Of a stretch of 64,000 nucleotides of DNA, positions 8,595 to 16,157 are shown in pieces. The position numbers and the translations under genes are program-made. Where the stretch lies: NCBI RefSeq assembly GCF_963667135.1, contig NZ_OY762974.1:1178001-1242000 (forward strand), given 5' to 3'. The stretch comes from an uncultured Macellibacteroides sp. (GTDB lineage: Bacteria; Bacteroidota; Bacteroidia; Bacteroidales; Tannerellaceae). Within the stretch, counting starts at the first letter, position 1; each line of letters starts with the position of its first letter. The notes below the pieces were generated by a model, which saw only the letters and a program-made list of their open reading frames with translations, had not been told where the DNA came from and ran no database searches.

Positions 8595-10029
8595 TTACAA
8601 CCTCTTTAACTACATGAATCATACCTTTTTCCTGAATAGTATTCAAATAATAAACAATCTTTTCTGTAAGTCCCGGAATCAGGTTAAGATTCTCACCCCA
8701 AATAAATCCGGCATTTAAAACACCTTCAGCAACCTTCTTTGTACAACCAGTAGCCCATAAATCTGTCAGCAAGGTAGTAATTTTCACATCATCCTGTATC
8801 TTTATCTCATCATCACCACGCTTTCCTCCCCTATAATAAGTGATAATTGCGGCCAATCCCAAAACCAGACCCGAAGGAAGAACCCCTTTGCGATCAAAAT
8901 AAGTTTTCAAGCCAGGCAAATCGCGTGTTTGATATTTCGGGAAAGAATTCAGCATGATAGAAGTTACCTGATGATCTACAAACGGATTATTGAAACGCTC
9001 CAACACATCTTTCCCGAACTGAATCAGTTCGTCTTTCGGCAGATTCAATGTTTCCAGTAATTCGCCAAACATTACTTTATCAATATACTTACCAATTACT
9101 TCGTGCTGGCAAGCTTCGCGAACAATATTCAAACCCGACAAATAAGCCACTGGCGACAATACTGTATGCGGACCATTCAACAACGTAACCTTACGTTCGT
9201 GGTACGGCTCTTCACTCGGAACAAACAAGACATTCAACCCGGCTTTGTCTGCGGGAAACTCTTCCGCAACTTCTTTTGGAGCTTCAATCACCCACAGATG
9301 GAAGATTTCCCCCTGCACCACCAGATTATCGTTGTATTGTAACTTCTCCTGAATAGCCAAAATATCTTTACGGGGAAATCCGGGAACAATACGGTCCACC
9401 AAAGTTGCGTACACACCGCAAGCCTCTTCAAACCATGCCTTGAAGGCTTCTTCCAGATTCCAAAGCTCTATATATTGGAAAATCGTTTCTTTCAGCTTAT
9501 GCCCATTCAGGAATATCAATTCGCAAGGAAAGATAATAAACCCTTTAGTCTTGTCGCCATGAAAAGTTTTAAAACGATGATACAGTAACTGAGTCAGTTT
9601 ACCCGGATAAGAAGATGCCGGCACATCGGTCAACTTACAGGAAGGATCAAATGCAATACCGGCTTCTGTGGTATTTGATATAATGAAGCGCATTTCCGGT
9701 TGTTCTGCCAGCTTCATAAAAGCCTCGTTTTCGGTATAGGGATTCAATGCCCGGCTGATTACGTCGATCATCGTCAGACTATCCACAGCAACTCCCTGAT
9801 CCAGTCCCTGCAGATTTACATGATACAAGCAATCCTGTTTGTTCAGCATATCCACCATACCCTGCGCAATAGGTTGTACAACAACAACACTTGCGTTGAA
9901 GTCTGCCTTTCCATTCATATTCCATACAATCCAATCGACAAAGGCACGAAGAAAATTACCTTCTCCAAACTGAATAATACGTTCCGGATATTGTTTTGCT
10001 TTCGCTGTTTTTCTATTTAACTCTTTCAC
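8587..10029 (-). CDS. uxaB: Tagaturonate reductase (altronate oxidoreductase)
   Basis: This 480-residue mannitol-dehydrogenase-family enzyme reduces D-tagaturonate to D-altronate with NADH (EC 1.1.1.58). The N-terminal nucleotide-binding motif is IIQFGEGNFLRAFVDW (about 19-34), and the C-terminal half has the all-helical mannitol dehydrogenase fold. It overlaps uxaA and lies 15 bp after the zinc dehydrogenase gene, whose predicted product, tagaturonate, is its substrate. In hexuronate degraders it would receive tagaturonate from UxaC, but no uxaC is here, so the supply is probably L-galactonate oxidation. Confidence 0.93.
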   Translation of the reverse strand: MKELNRKTAKAKQYPERIIQFGEGNFLRAFVDWIVWNMNGKADFNASVVVVQPIAQGMVDMLNKQDCLYHVNLQGLDQGVAVDSLTMIDVISRALNPYTENEAFMKLAEQPEMRFIISNTTEAGIAFDPSCKLTDVPASSYPGKLTQLLYHRFKTFHGDKTKGFIIFPCELIFLNGHKLKETIFQYIELWNLEEAFKAWFEEACGVYATLVDRIVPGFPRKDILAIQEKLQYNDNLVVQGEIFHLWVIEAPKEVAEEFPADKAGLNVLFVPSEEPYHERKVTLLNGPHTVLSPVAYLSGLNIVREACQHEVIGKYIDKVMFGELLETLNLPKDELIQFGKDVLERFNNPFVDHQVTSIMLNSFPKYQTRDLPGLKTYFDRKGVLPSGLVLGLAAIITYYRGGKRGDDEIKIQDDVKITTLLTDLWATGCTKKVAEGVLNAGFIWGENLNLIPGLTEKIVYYLNTIQEKGMIHVVKEVVNE

Positions 10030-10044
10030 GGTTTTAACTTTAAA

Positions 10045-11061
10045 TTAGAATTTCACTAATATACGAAATACTTTACCTGGATTTGCAGCCCATTCATTCA
10101 TAGCAATAAGCGCTTCTTCGGGAGATACTATCTTTGAAATCAGTTCGTCCTTCGGACAAGTTCCTTGTTCCAAATAGTGAATTACAGCACGGAAATCAGA
10201 AGGCAGCGCATTACGGGATCCCAAGATAGTTAATTCTTTCTGAACAAAAAACTTTGTTTGAAAAGAGACTTCACTTTTAGCGTAGCCTATACAAGCAATT
10301 CTTCCGGTAAAAGCAACCTCATCTACAGCCATTACATAGGTAGAAGGACTACCCACAGCTTCAATCACCACATCCGGACCCAGATTATTTGTTACTTTTT
10401 GCAGACATTCGTGTACATTATCGATTTGGGAATTGATTGTAAACTTTGCACCCACACGTTTAGCCAAAGATAACTTTTCGTCATCAATATCTACTGCTAT
10501 GACAGTTGCTCCACGAAGTGAAGCCCGAATGATAGCGCCAATACCGATCATTCCGCAACCGATCACCATCACGGTATCAATATCTGTTACCTGCACGCGC
10601 GATACAGCATGGAAGCCTACACTCATCGGTTCAATCAGCGCACAATCCCTTGGTGATAGTTTGTTTGCCGGAATTATTTTAGTCCAGGGAAGAACGGCAA
10701 ATTCACACATTACTCCATTTCGTTGCACCCCTAATGTTTCGTTGTGTTCGCAAGCATTAACCTTTCCATTCCGGCAAGAAGCACACCTTCCACAATTTGT
10801 GTAAGGATTCAAAGTAACACTCATTCCCTGATGAAATCCATCGGGAACGTTTGCTCCCGTCTCTTCAATAACGGCTCCTACTTCATGTCCTGGAATAACA
10901 GGAAGTTTCACCATCGGATTACGCCCTAAAAATGTATTCAAATCAGAACCGCAAAAACCGACATACTTGATTTTAACTAATACATCGTTGGGCCCCATAA
11001 AGGGCTTTTCTATTTCAACCACCTTCATTTCGGAAGTTGCTGTTAGTTGAACTGCTTTCAT
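10045..11061 (-). CDS. Zinc-dependent medium-chain dehydrogenase, probable L-galactonate dehydrogenase
   Basis: This 338-residue MDR alcohol dehydrogenase has catalytic zinc ligands C37 (GFCGSD) and H59-E60 (PGHE). The structural zinc lobe has four cysteines (C90, C93, C96, C104), and the Rossmann motif is GCGMIG. It should oxidise L-galactonate at C5 to D-tagaturonate. That assignment rests on gene order: the same neighbours occur in the B. vulgatus L-galactose cluster, where the equivalent enzyme (Bvu0222) does this reaction, and E. coli LgoD is functionally analogous. From sequence alone only a polyol or sugar-acid dehydrogenase can be claimed. Confidence 0.85.
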   Translation of the reverse strand: MKAVQLTATSEMKVVEIEKPFMGPNDVLVKIKYVGFCGSDLNTFLGRNPMVKLPVIPGHEVGAVIEETGANVPDGFHQGMSVTLNPYTNCGRCASCRNGKVNACEHNETLGVQRNGVMCEFAVLPWTKIIPANKLSPRDCALIEPMSVGFHAVSRVQVTDIDTVMVIGCGMIGIGAIIRASLRGATVIAVDIDDEKLSLAKRVGAKFTINSQIDNVHECLQKVTNNLGPDVVIEAVGSPSTYVMAVDEVAFTGRIACIGYAKSEVSFQTKFFVQKELTILGSRNALPSDFRAVIHYLEQGTCPKDELISKIVSPEEALIAMNEWAANPGKVFRILVKF

Positions 11062-11077
11062 TTTATCGTTTTATTTA

Positions 11078-12340
11078 TCAATCAACAATTTTATATCCTT
11101 TCCATCCATAGTATGCGCAAAAAGCAAAACAGATCATAGGAATACTGTATGCTACATAATATATTTGTTCATTTATATGCATAATATAAGCTGTTAGCTG
11201 TGGAAGACAAGCATTGCCAACTATAGCCATAACAAGGAAAGCGGCCCCACTCTTGGTATTACTTCCCAAATCCTTTAATGCTAATGAAAATTGGGTGGGA
11301 TACATTATAGACATGAAAAAAGAAATAGCCAACATCGCGTATAAACCGATTATGCCTCCCCAACTAACAACTACGCCACATAATGCAATGTTCAGAATGG
11401 CATAAACAAATAACATATCCTGCGGTCGGAACTTCACCATTAGAAGGGTTCCAATCCATCGTCCGGAAAGGAAGGCTAACATATAAAGGCCAAAAAATGT
11501 AGTTGCCGTGTCTTCCTCCAAACCTGCATACGAACAGCAATAAACCAGAAATAAGCTATTAATAGCTGTCTGCCCACCATTATAGAAAAATTGAGCAATA
11601 ACACCCCAACGTAAATGCGAACGTTTTAGCACACTGAAATCAATTAGCTTTTCACCCTGTTGCAAACGTCCTTCTTCATGATTTCCTTCACTTATTTTCG
11701 GGAGTTTCGAGAAAATAAATACAACTGCTATAACAAGCAAGAACAGTCCGAGAATAAGATAAGGAAGCCTCATCGCGTCTGTCTCCATCTGGATATATTG
11801 CTCCCAACCGCCAGTATAAACAGCTGGAAGAGTTTCTCGCGTATAATGCGTGCCGCTTAATACAAGCTTGCTTAGAAACATCGCTGCAATAAACGCACCT
11901 AAGCCATTAAAAGACTGAGCCAGGTTTAACCTTCTGGGGGCTGTATCCGGATTACCCAACGCGATAACATAAGGATTGGCAGCTGTTTCCAAAAAGCACA
12001 TACCTGTCGCTATAATAAAAAATATACATAAATAGGCCCAATACTCTTTGAGAATAGCCGCTGGAAAAAACAAAAGCCCCCCAAAAGCAGCCAATACCAA
12101 CCCGAAAATTATTCCGGACTTATAACTGTAACGTTTCATAAACATCGCAATAGGAATAGGAAATATAAAGTAAGCGAGCCAGTAAGCCGATTCAGTAAAT
12201 GAGGCTTCAAAAGCATTCAACTCGCATGTTTTCATTAATTGCCGTATCATTGTTGGCAATAAATTACTACTTATTGCCCATAAGAAAAAGAGACAAAAAA
12301 TAAGAGCCAATGGTAAGGCATAATTCTTTTTATTATTCAT
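11078..12340 (-). CDS. FucP-like MFS sugar:proton symporter, probable L-galactose importer
   Basis: This 420-residue, twelve-helix protein of the major facilitator superfamily belongs to the FucP branch (L-fucose:H+ symporter). N-terminal features include FFLWAISSNLLPT in helix 1, and ETAANPYVIALG with NLAQSFNGLG in the middle, both typical of FucP relatives. L-galactose is the 6-hydroxy form of L-fucose, so a FucP-like carrier fits uptake of L-galactose across the inner membrane. It lies 16 bp upstream of the dehydrogenase gene and 13 bp downstream of the lactonase gene. Substrate assignment is inferred from context. Confidence 0.85.
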   Translation of the reverse strand: MNNKKNYALPLALIFCLFFLWAISSNLLPTMIRQLMKTCELNAFEASFTESAYWLAYFIFPIPIAMFMKRYSYKSGIIFGLVLAAFGGLLFFPAAILKEYWAYLCIFFIIATGMCFLETAANPYVIALGNPDTAPRRLNLAQSFNGLGAFIAAMFLSKLVLSGTHYTRETLPAVYTGGWEQYIQMETDAMRLPYLILGLFLLVIAVVFIFSKLPKISEGNHEEGRLQQGEKLIDFSVLKRSHLRWGVIAQFFYNGGQTAINSLFLVYCCSYAGLEEDTATTFFGLYMLAFLSGRWIGTLLMVKFRPQDMLFVYAILNIALCGVVVSWGGIIGLYAMLAISFFMSIMYPTQFSLALKDLGSNTKSGAAFLVMAIVGNACLPQLTAYIMHINEQIYYVAYSIPMICFAFCAYYGWKGYKIVD

Positions 12341-12353
12341 GGTGTTTTTCTAC

Positions 12354-13277
12354 TTATTCAGACATGTTTTTAATATAAGGTAACTTCGTCAAATTTGTGA
12401 ATCCATAGAACCGGGCGGCATTCTTTCCTAAGAATAATGCTTTTTCGTTTTGTGTCAGGCAATTCGTTTTCTGTATAAAATCGTACGACATTTTATACGT
12501 TATGGCTGTGATGGTACGGGGGTAATCAGAGCCCCACATTAGTTTATCCATTCCAACAATATCCGCTGCCTCCCGAATAGCCTTCACGGCTCCCGGAAAC
12601 GGATAAAATTCTTCGTTAAATAACCAGGTTATACCTCCGGATTCGATCATTACATTCTGATGGAGTGCTAATCTAATCTGTTCTTTCCATTTTGGGCGGG
12701 TAACCATTCCAAAATGGCCAATGGCAATTTTCAAACCGGGGCATTCCTTGATAATATCATTCATTTCTTCCACTTGCGTATCGCCATCGGCCAAATCAAT
12801 AGAAAGAATACAGTGGCTTGCTTCCATATAATGAAAAAGTTGCATCATCTCTTCATTATTCAGCATGATCCGTCCCCCGGGAAGCAGCAACCGCTGAGCC
12901 GGGATCTTAATAGCTTTAAATCCATCGGCAATCAATCGTTTCGCATCTTCGAAGAATCCTGGTTTACGAAACTCGCACATTCCACACATGAAAAAACGTT
13001 CAGGATAACGCTTAATCACTTCGGCCAGATAGTCGTTTTGAATACCATCTATATATTCCTGTGTAACCACTGCTGCAGACACCTGGGCATAATCCATAGT
13101 AGAGAGGAAGACTTCGGCACTGTTTTTACCATCAATCATAAAAGGAGGAAGCATCTGCCGGACTTCACCCATGAACAATGACCGGCCGTTTTTCAACGTA
13201 CGAACAGGCAATCCATCTACTTCCGTATCCTGATTTAACCAAAGGTGAGAATGTGCATCTATTATGAATTGATCCAT
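12354..13277 (-). CDS. COG3618-type amidohydrolase, probable L-galactono-1,5-lactonase
   Basis: From ATG 13277 this gives 307 residues (MDQFIIDAHSHLW). A longer frame to 13331 exists, but it would overlap the preceding gene by 70 bp and adds a charged, unlikely N-terminus. The metal site is visible as the HxH pair H9 and H11, a later histidine in AIGHFG, and the aspartate of WGSDYPRT, the amidohydrolase pattern. COG3618 members hydrolyse sugar lactones, and the B. vulgatus homologue (Bvu0220) opens L-galactono-1,5-lactone. The start overlaps the aldo/keto reductase gene by 16 bp, so translation is probably coupled. Order in the operon matches the reaction order. Confidence 0.87.
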   Translation of the reverse strand: MDQFIIDAHSHLWLNQDTEVDGLPVRTLKNGRSLFMGEVRQMLPPFMIDGKNSAEVFLSTMDYAQVSAAVVTQEYIDGIQNDYLAEVIKRYPERFFMCGMCEFRKPGFFEDAKRLIADGFKAIKIPAQRLLLPGGRIMLNNEEMMQLFHYMEASHCILSIDLADGDTQVEEMNDIIKECPGLKIAIGHFGMVTRPKWKEQIRLALHQNVMIESGGITWLFNEEFYPFPGAVKAIREAADIVGMDKLMWGSDYPRTITAITYKMSYDFIQKTNCLTQNEKALFLGKNAARFYGFTNLTKLPYIKNMSE

Positions 13278-14194
13278 GATACTCGTTTTTGGTCGCCGAT
13301 AATTTCCTGAACCTCTTTCACTAAATCCCAATCAATAGGTTCTTCTGCAAAGCGAATGTTTTTTAAAACATTTTCCGGATTGGCCGAACTAAACAAAGTA
13401 GTGGCAATACGTGGATTGCTTACCGAAAACTGAATGGCTAACTTCTCTATCGGATAATTCCTGGATTTACAGTGCTGAACTGCTTTCCGACAAACTTCAA
13501 CCAATGCCTTCGGGGCCGGATGCCACTCCGGAATACCTCGTTCTGATAACAGTCCCATGGATAGAGGGGATGCATTGATAACTCCAACATCGTGTTTCTC
13601 GAAGAAGTCTAAAAAATCAACAAGTTTATCATCATTCAAACAATAATGGCAGAAATTTAAAATACTCTCTACTGTTCCGGGGGAAGTATGCTCTATCACC
13701 CACTTCAGATTCTCCAGTTGCAAATCGGTAATACCTATATGTTTTACAATTCCTTTGTTTTTCAGCTCCACCAAAGCCGGCAAAGTTTCGTTTATAACAA
13801 GATTCAAATCAACAAATTCGATATCATGGACATTTATTAAATCAATGGAATCAATATGTAAACGGTCCAGACTTTCGTAAACACTTTCTGTTGCTCGTTT
13901 GGCCGAATAATCCCATGTATTCTTACCGTCTTTTCCATAACGGCCTACTTTTGTGGAAAGATAATAATGTTCTCTGGGAATTAACTGCAATGCTTTTCCT
14001 AAAACAGTTTCCGCTTTATAATGTCCATAATAGGGAGAGACATCAATAAAATTCATTCCATTTTCTATTGCTTTACATACAGCATTAATTCCTTCCGATT
14101 CACGGATATCATGAAAAACACCACCTAAAGAAGAGGCTCCAAAACTAAGATCGGACACCTTCATTCCGGTCTTGCCAATTTCATTGTAATTCAT
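13262..14194 (-). CDS. Aldo/keto reductase, probable L-galactose dehydrogenase
   Basis: This 310-residue aldo/keto reductase has the catalytic tetrad D51, Y56 (DVSPYYG), K82 (STKVGRY) and H123 (NVHD). The SPYYG and LGKAL region is close to plant and bacterial L-galactose dehydrogenases, which oxidise L-galactose at C1 to the lactone using NAD+. It is the first gene of the operon, directly after the divergent promoter region, and feeds the lactonase gene it overlaps. The B. vulgatus equivalent is Bvu0219. L-fucose may also be accepted, since related enzymes show overlap; that cannot be judged here. Confidence 0.88.
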   Translation of the reverse strand: MNYNEIGKTGMKVSDLSFGASSLGGVFHDIRESEGINAVCKAIENGMNFIDVSPYYGHYKAETVLGKALQLIPREHYYLSTKVGRYGKDGKNTWDYSAKRATESVYESLDRLHIDSIDLINVHDIEFVDLNLVINETLPALVELKNKGIVKHIGITDLQLENLKWVIEHTSPGTVESILNFCHYCLNDDKLVDFLDFFEKHDVGVINASPLSMGLLSERGIPEWHPAPKALVEVCRKAVQHCKSRNYPIEKLAIQFSVSNPRIATTLFSSANPENVLKNIRFAEEPIDWDLVKEVQEIIGDQKRVSWINS

Positions 14195-14226
14195 AACAGC
14201 ATTTCGTTTTATTATTATTTCACTCT

Positions 14227-14234
14227 CAAATGTA
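14227..14234 (-). promoter_or_regulatory. -7 box of the L-galactose operon
   Basis: On the reverse strand this reads TACATTTG, a full match to TAnnTTTG, 32 bp before the start codon at 14194. The identical octamer serves the divergent regulator gene. No clear -33 element was found at the usual distance, which would suit a promoter needing an activator or one kept weak. Confidence 0.55.
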
Positions 14235-14280
14235 GATTATTCAATTCGATATTGATACAGACAACTGCCTGAAAATCTAT

Positions 14281-14292
14281 GCAAACCTTTGC
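14281..14292. promoter_or_regulatory. Probable LacI-family operator
   Basis: GCAAA-CC-TTTGC is a perfect inverted repeat with a 2-bp centre, of the size bound by LacI/GalR proteins. Its right half contains the -33 TTTG (14288-14291) of the regulator's own promoter, so binding would block autogenous transcription. It lies about 50 bp upstream of the operon's -7 box on the other strand. Confidence 0.6.
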
Positions 14293-14319
14293 GTAAACTC
14301 TCATGAATAATTACATTTG
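14288..14319 (+). promoter_or_regulatory. Promoter of the LacI-family regulator gene
   Basis: A -33 TTTG (14288-14291) and a -7 TACATTTG (14312-14319) are separated by 20 bp, matching the Bacteroidetes sigma-ABfr promoter layout. Transcription should start about 10 bp before the ATG at 14337. Confidence 0.65.
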
Positions 14320-14336
14320 CATAGAAGATTAATCGT

Positions 14337-15356
14337 ATGAAAAAGAAGCCCATTTCTCTAAAGGATATCGCTACAGAGTTTAATGTTTCCATCTCTACTG
14401 TTTCCCGCGCACTGAAAGACAGTTACGAAATCAGTCCGGAGTTACGTAATCGGATTCAGGCTTTTGCTAAAGAACGAAATTATCGACCCAGTCCATTTGC
14501 CATGAGCTTATTAAAAAACAGTTCTGGAATCATTGGGATTATTGTTCCCGATTTGGTAACTTATTTCTATGCTTCTATCATTAGCGGCATTAGCGATATG
14601 GCGAAACAAAATGGTTACTCTGTAATCATTGCCTCATCGTACGAGCAATATGAGGAAGAGAAACAATGCTTGGAAAACCTTATAAATATACGGGTAGAAG
14701 GGGTTATGGCATGCATTTCGCAAGAAACAACAGATTATTCGCATTTTGAAGCATTAGAAGAACTAAATATCCCTTTAGCCTTTTTCGATCGGGTTTGCCT
14801 GCCCGATAAATTTTCGTCTGTCGTAGCAGACAATCATGAGTCAGCCCGCATAGCTACTGAACATTTATTACAAAATGGGTCCAAAAGAGTGGGATTTATT
14901 GGTGGAGCCGATTATCTTGGAATAGTAAAGAAAAGGAAAGAAGGCTATGTGGAAGCCTTACAGAAATATAATGTTCCAATAGAAAACTCACTAATTATAT
15001 GCGAAAAAATGACTCCCGAAGAAGGGTGTGAGGCAACGAAACGACTCCTTAACCTTCCGAATCCTCCCGATGCGATTCTGGCAATGAACGACACTTTAGC
15101 CTTTGCTGCCATGAAGGAAATAAAGAATAACAATCTGCGTATTCCTCAAGATATCGCATTGATTGGATACACAGACGATGCCCATTCAAATTATGTAGAA
15201 CCGGCGTTGACTGCCATAGCACACAATACCTACGAAATGGGAACCACGGCTTGCCGGCTGTTGCTAAAACAAATACAAGAGGGTGGTATCCCCGAACAGG
15301 TAGTGATTCCTACTCTTTTAAAAGTAAGGAATTCTTCAATCAAACATTCCTGTTAA
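14337..15356 (+). CDS. LacI-family transcriptional regulator of the L-galactose operon
   Basis: This 339-residue protein has an N-terminal LacI helix-turn-helix (LKDIATEFNVSISTVSRAL, about 8-26) with hinge. A periplasmic-binding-protein-like ligand domain follows from about 62 (GIIGIIVPDLVTYFYASI). It is divergent from the L-galactose operon with 142 bp between start codons, and a palindrome lies in that gap. Most likely it represses the operon and itself, and is released by L-galactose or an early intermediate. The ligand is an inference. The ATG follows a very short leader. Confidence 0.88.
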   Translation: MKKKPISLKDIATEFNVSISTVSRALKDSYEISPELRNRIQAFAKERNYRPSPFAMSLLKNSSGIIGIIVPDLVTYFYASIISGISDMAKQNGYSVIIASSYEQYEEEKQCLENLINIRVEGVMACISQETTDYSHFEALEELNIPLAFFDRVCLPDKFSSVVADNHESARIATEHLLQNGSKRVGFIGGADYLGIVKKRKEGYVEALQKYNVPIENSLIICEKMTPEEGCEATKRLLNLPNPPDAILAMNDTLAFAAMKEIKNNNLRIPQDIALIGYTDDAHSNYVEPALTAIAHNTYEMGTTACRLLLKQIQEGGIPEQVVIPTLLKVRNSSIKHSC

Positions 15357-15482
15357 TCAGACGTATTTACTAATAGATTGTTCATTACTATCTATCCAGT
15401 AAATAAAGAGTAGGAAGGCAGGATTAATTGCTAATACTTCGTACTTTATCTTTAAGTATACAGGGAACTATTACCGGCAATA

Positions 15483-15592
15483 CGAACAACTAATCATCGG
15501 ACCTGGGTCAATTTATCATCGGACCATGGTCAACTTTTCATCGGACCTGGGTCCGATGAATGTTTGACCCAGGTCCGATGATTAGTTGTTCG
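15483..15592. repeat. Nested inverted repeat with 22-bp tandem units
   Basis: The outer arms, 15483-15511 and 15564-15592, are perfect 29-bp inverted repeats that begin CGAACAACTAATCATCGG. Inside, a core ATCATCGGACCTGGGTCAA recurs at 15493 and, with two changes, at 15515. A further start occurs at 15537, so the spacing is exactly 22 bp. The third unit turns into its own reverse complement (15537-15560, arms TTCATCGGACC and GGTCCGATGAA). The whole could form a cruciform or a long branched RNA hairpin. No target-site duplication or transposase is visible. Confidence 0.85.
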
Positions 15593-15732
15593 GAAGCAAA
15601 ACGGTACGTGTATATAGTCTTCTACTTACTTTACTTACGTGTTGTGGTAAGATTCTGTGTTGGTAATAGATCGGCGGTGACTATACCGACAGGGGTGGCA
15701 CGAATGGTGGGGCTTTCCGTGGTGACAGATGA

Positions 15733-15773
15733 AAAAAAGTGATAGATGGGTTTTAGGCATCTATCACTTTTTT
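15733..15773. terminator. Strong terminator-like hairpin
   Basis: AAAAAAGTGATAGATG (15733-15748) pairs perfectly with CATCTATCACTTTTTT (15758-15773) across a 9-nt loop, with A and T runs on either side. It can terminate in either direction, for the LacI transcript or for the reverse-strand genes starting at 16111 and 18293. Confidence 0.8.
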
Positions 15774-15907
15774 ATTTACTGACAATCAATCTGTTATCCT
15801 CCAAAGGTGACAGGTAACAGATGTTTTCGCGTTTAATTCGTGTTGGAACGGATTTACGCTGTTTGGGTTTACATTTTGGATACTTCAACCCCGGACAGAG
15901 CAGCTAC

Positions 15908-16111
15908 CTAAAACTCTTTCTTCTGCTGATCACGAAACTTCTTACGCCTAATCTGCACATAGCGAAGTAATAGAATAGCAACCACAGAAATCCCCATGAT
16001 CAGAAAGTACGATTTATAATCCGGGTTCGGTTTGTTTCCCGGCCATCCCATCACACTCATCACTACCAGATACGCAATCAGGATTAAAGACGTAAAATTA
16101 ATTTTTTTCAT
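15908..16111 (-). CDS. Small two-helix membrane protein, function unknown
   Basis: The 67 residues are MKKINF, a hydrophobic helix (about 7-22), a short polar loop (WPGNKPNPDYKSY), a second hydrophobic helix (about 36-50) and a strongly basic tail (QIRRKKFRDQQKKEF). The layout predicts an inner-membrane protein with both ends in the cytoplasm by the positive-inside rule. It lies 46 bp downstream of the large secreted protein gene on the same strand and may share its transcript. I do not recognise the family. Confidence 0.6.
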   Translation of the reverse strand: MKKINFTSLILIAYLVVMSVMGWPGNKPNPDYKSYFLIMGISVVAILLLRYVQIRRKKFRDQQKKEF

Positions 16112-16157
16112 ACTAACCTATTTTCTATTGGCAAATATACAATAAGTATTCCAATCC

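Larger units (their letters stand above)
15357..15907. other. Intergenic region with a complex palindrome and a terminator hairpin
   Basis: About 550 bp lie between the LacI gene and the next reverse-strand gene. They hold the nested repeat at 15483-15592 and a strong terminator-like hairpin at 15733-15773. Between these two elements a forward open stretch of about 180 bp ends exactly at the hairpin (final residues SVVTDEKK), but it has no ribosome binding site and its start lies inside the repeat. A short transcript starting near the repeat and ending at the hairpin is conceivable. Confidence 0.5.

Noticed and set aside
12354-13331. The longer lactonase frame starting at 13331
   Set aside because: It would overlap the aldo/keto reductase gene by 70 bp and adds a charged N-terminus not seen in the family; the ATG at 13277 gives the expected start.
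15493-15582. The 22-bp repeats as a CRISPR array
   Set aside because: Only three or four partial copies, no spacers of constant length with unique sequence, strong inversions, and no cas genes nearby.
15560-15742. A 60-codon forward gene ending at the terminator hairpin
   Set aside because: Its start lies inside the palindromic repeat, there is no ribosome binding site, and the residues do not resemble a known protein. Kept only as a remark in the region entry.
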